This document shows, in pieces, positions 12,969 to 14,735 of a stretch of 14,735 nucleotides of DNA. The DNA comes from Methylococcaceae bacterium (GTDB lineage Bacteria; Pseudomonadota; Gammaproteobacteria; Methylococcales; Methylomonadaceae): NCBI GenBank assembly GCA_021647145.1, contig JAKIVF010000091.1, positions 1 through 14,735 on the forward strand, written 5' to 3'. Under the pieces are notes generated by a model that saw nothing but the letters and a program-made list of their open reading frames with translations, made no database searches and had not been told where the DNA came from. Within the stretch, counting starts at the first letter, position 1; each line of letters starts with the position of its first letter. The translations under genes were made by a program, and so were the position numbers.

Positions 12969-13106
12969 CAAAGTAAGAGAAACATTAAAAGCGTTGGGAT
13001 TTGTAGAAAAACTTTACCAAATCCTGAAGGCTAGAAGGGACATCAAATTGCGTATGACCTTTGGCTAGTTGAGCAATACAAAAATGAATTGTATAAAGTA
13101 GCTTAA
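12967..13106 (+). pseudogene. Possible HicA-like toxin remnant
   Basis: One frame from 12967 reads YKVRETLKALGFVEK, like the first helix of HicA-type double-stranded-RNA-binding toxins (x-L-K-x-L-G-F-x-x-x). A second frame, with a stop at 13032, continues to GHQIAYDLWLVEQYKNELYK and TAA at 13104, recalling the G-S/T-S-H-x-x-W-V...Y-K-V part. The catalytic S-H is not preserved. At least one frameshift and one stop are needed. The similarity is short and this is a tentative call; another small decayed gene is possible. Confidence 0.35.
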
Positions 13107-13157
13107 ATATAACTAACAAAAAATTGCAATGCACACTTGTTTTCTGCCCATACAGGT

Positions 13158-13256
13158 TTAATGTTTCTTAAATTCTTTATACGAATCCCAAGCTAAATAG
13201 CCCATAAAAAAAACAAAGACCAAACCAATAAATAACATAATAATTGAATTAAGCAT
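13158..13256 (-). CDS. 32-aa single-span membrane microprotein
   Basis: MLNSIIMLFIGLVFVFFMGY followed by LAWDSYKEFKKH is one hydrophobic helix (about 3-21) with a short charged C-terminus. Its ATG lies inside the end of the upstream gene (GAAGATGCTTAA), overlapping its stop by 8 nt, so translation is probably coupled. Same-strand overlap, shared membrane nature and clean composition argue that it is real despite its size. It probably works with the 75-aa partner; no function is recognised. Confidence 0.5.
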   Translation of the reverse strand: MLNSIIMLFIGLVFVFFMGYLAWDSYKEFKKH

Positions 13257-13476
13257 CTTCTAATTCCTCAATTAATCTTTTAATCAGTCGGTATTGAAAA
13301 ACTCCAAAAACACTCGAAGCTAACATACCAAACAAAGCCAATAGTAAAACAAAAACCGATGTACTTAAAAAGTTAGAAGCTGACCAGCCAATTAAACCGA
13401 TCACAACAGTTAATGCAGCAAAAAACATTTTTTCATGAAAAGCGATTTCAGCCTTTATTTTATCTAATTTGCTCAC
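13249..13476 (-). CDS. 75-aa two-span membrane protein of unknown function
   Basis: The N-terminus SKLDKIKAEIAFHEK is an amphipathic helix. Two transmembrane segments (about 18-36 and 41-60) and a charged C-terminal helix (YRLIKRLIEELEDA) follow. This helix-TM-TM-helix form recurs in small conserved hypothetical proteins but has no known role to my knowledge. The start is odd: the only suitable codon is GTG at 13476, and AAGGAG directly abuts it with no spacer. Initiation may therefore be inefficient, or the true start may be Met17. It overlaps a downstream microprotein gene. The stretch 13477-13736 upstream has two small hairpins (near 13550 and 13570) and the promoter of the efflux gene. 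Confidence 0.65.
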   Translation of the reverse strand: MSKLDKIKAEIAFHEKMFFAALTVVIGLIGWSASNFLSTSVFVLLLALFGMLASSVFGVFQYRLIKRLIEELEDA

Positions 13477-13657
13477 TCCTTAATTCTACTTCTGTTTGTT
13501 TTTTCAGTCAATCAATATGACTCCTTCATTATTATAGTCTATACATCTCAGGATTGATTTGCAATCCATCACGGCTGTGATAAAAATTAGGCAAAAATTG
13601 TTAATCTACCATTTTTTGGTAACACCCCCCTAAATAAGGTTTAATGTTTTTTTCGCA

Positions 13658-13686
13658 TTGCTGTTATCCTTAATAATCTATATGAT
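13658..13686 (+). promoter_or_regulatory. Sigma-70-type promoter of the efflux gene
   Basis: TTGCTG (13658-13663), a 17-nt spacer and TATGAT (13681-13686) match the -35/-10 consensus closely. Transcription would begin near 13693, giving a leader of about 45 nt before the ATG at 13737. Confidence 0.6.
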
Positions 13687-13736
13687 CTTAAACACATTAT
13701 TTAACAACGCTAAAAATCCCGGTTCAAGTAGCAAGA

Positions 13737-14735
13737 ATGACTTTGAGACATTTTCATCATTACATAAAATTATCACTTATCTGGCTACCTTCTATTCTCT
13801 TAAACTTATCTGGATGTAGTTATTTTGGTGCGGTTGATTCAATGCCTGCAACCGTGGCTATTCCTCAACAATGGTCGTCGTCCACAAATCAATATAATCC
13901 TGTTCGCCCATGGTTAGAGGAGTTTTCTGATGTACAACTGAGTTCTTTAGTTGAAGAGGCATTTGTAAATAACCCCAGTATTCAGGGCTTAATAGCCAGT
14001 ATTGCTATTGCAGAAGACCAAACATGGCTTTCCTCTTCTGGTTTTTGGCCAAAAATTAATGCAGGACTGAATGCTAGTCGAAACCAACGTAATAATGCGA
14101 CAGGTATAGCTGTTGCTTCCAGCCGAAGTAATAATGTTGGTTTTGCTTTAGATTTTGTCTGGGAAATAGATTTATGGTACAAACTGGGCAATGAGCTGGA
14201 AGCAACCGAGCATGAAAAAACCGCAACTGAATCTGACTTATACGCAGCACAACTTTCATTGGCTGCTAACATTACTAAAGCCTGGTTTGATGCTATTGTT
14301 GCGGGTCAGCAGATTAAACTCGCTGAAAAAACCATCAATAGTTTTAGCAATGCCTTAGCTATTATTGAACAAGGCTATGATCGCGGTATTTATAAAGCAC
14401 TTGATGTTCGTTTAGCACGTTCTAATTTATTAACCGCTAAAGGCCGTAAAGAAAACTATCTTAAAATTCTGGATGAAACCAAGCGTACCTTAGAATTTTT
14501 ATTAGGCCGCTACCCATCAGCTAGTTTAAAAATGCCCGATCAATTACCCATCACATCGCTTCCTTTACCAAATAGTGTACCATCTAGTCTTTTAGATCGA
14601 AGGCCTGATATTATTGCAGCCGCAGAACGCTTTTTAGCCACCGATCAACGGTTACTAAAAGCAAGAAAAAACATGCTCCCTACCATACAACTAAGTGGTA
14701 GTGGAGGAACGAGCACTCGAAAATTAGATGATATT
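13737..14735 (+). CDS. NodT/TolC-family outer-membrane efflux lipoprotein, 5' part
   Basis: 333 codons, open at the right edge. The start MTLRHFHHYIKLSLIWLPSI continues LLNLSGCSYFG, a lipoprotein signal with lipobox LSGC and Cys27. Then come WLEEFSDVQLSSLVEEAFVN (the classical W-x-x-F-x-D-x-x-L-x-x-L-V-x-x-A entry), repeated helical hairpins, FVWEIDLWYKL (the D-x-W-x-x-x-G signature, here with W-E-I-D-L-W) and LLDRRPDIIAAAERF, the R-R-P-D motif starting the second OEP repeat. These are diagnostic of RND-efflux outer-membrane factors, which form trimeric exit ducts with an inner-membrane pump and adaptor. No ATG lies upstream in frame before a stop at 13689. The ribosome site is weak (AAG). 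Pump and adaptor genes, if present, lie beyond the edge, so the substrate is unknown. Confidence 0.92.
   Translation, partial: MTLRHFHHYIKLSLIWLPSILLNLSGCSYFGAVDSMPATVAIPQQWSSSTNQYNPVRPWLEEFSDVQLSSLVEEAFVNNPSIQGLIASIAIAEDQTWLSSSGFWPKINAGLNASRNQRNNATGIAVASSRSNNVGFALDFVWEIDLWYKLGNELEATEHEKTATESDLYAAQLSLAANITKAWFDAIVAGQQIKLAEKTINSFSNALAIIEQGYDRGIYKALDVRLARSNLLTAKGRKENYLKILDETKRTLEFLLGRYPSASLKMPDQLPITSLPLPNSVPSSLLDRRPDIIAAAERFLATDQRLLKARKNMLPTIQLSGSGGTSTRKLDDI

Noticed and set aside
13982..14272. Minus-strand frames inside the efflux gene
   Set aside because: They are antisense to clear OEP-family coding sequence.

Overview
The window is AT-rich bacterial chromosome, most likely from a gammaproteobacterium. 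A type I methanotroph (Methylococcales) or relative is my best guess. The clues are a YVTN beta-propeller protein of the kind linked to PQQ-dependent alcohol oxidation, a five-heme c-type cytochrome, a sigma-54-driven type IV pilin locus with a TfpX/TfpZ-type accessory protein, and a lysine-rich histone-H1-like protein. No rRNA, tRNA or CRISPR array is visible. The taxonomic call is inference.

Layout. 1-42 is the first 14 codons of an IS3-family transposase running off the left edge. 286-1689 (-) is a beta-CASP metallo-beta-lactamase-fold RNA-processing enzyme. 1690-2460 has no intact gene but holds an IS110-family transposase remnant and a 332-bp nearly palindromic MITE-like element. 2457-3367 (-) is a NarL-type response regulator whose partner histidine kinase survives only as a frameshifted ATP-binding-domain fragment. 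3444-4996 holds two convergent exported proteins, the beta-propeller and a PepSY protein, sharing a terminator. 4997-5613 carries an IS481-like transposase remnant. 5614-7882 (-) is a multiheme cytochrome behind a Fur-box-like site, preceded by an orphan lipoprotein.

8228-10906 (+) holds a CPBP-family membrane protein followed by the pilin locus: a sigma-54 promoter, a pilin, a terminator, a second divergent pilin and TfpX/TfpZ. 10907-12106 has REP-like palindromes, a frameshifted DUF1640-type fragment and an intact PIN/Phd toxin-antitoxin pair. 12107-12721 is a divergent pair, a small HTH-type protein and a 66-aa Lys/Ala protein, with a repeat-rich shared control region. 12722-13157 contains a YoeB toxin remnant, a further copy of the MITE end and a possible HicA-like remnant. 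13158-13476 (-) encodes two tiny overlapping membrane proteins. 13737 to the right edge is the 5' part of a NodT/TolC-type outer-membrane efflux lipoprotein.

Overall this is a patchwork of functional accessory genes separated by decayed mobile elements and toxin genes. The most coherent working unit is the pilin locus with its sigma-54 promoter and possible PilR-type upstream palindrome. The least explained items are the ~32-nt conserved MITE terminus, present as both ends of the palindromic element and as two further solo copies, and the divergent HTH/H1-like pair. I found no convincing wholly new multi-gene system.
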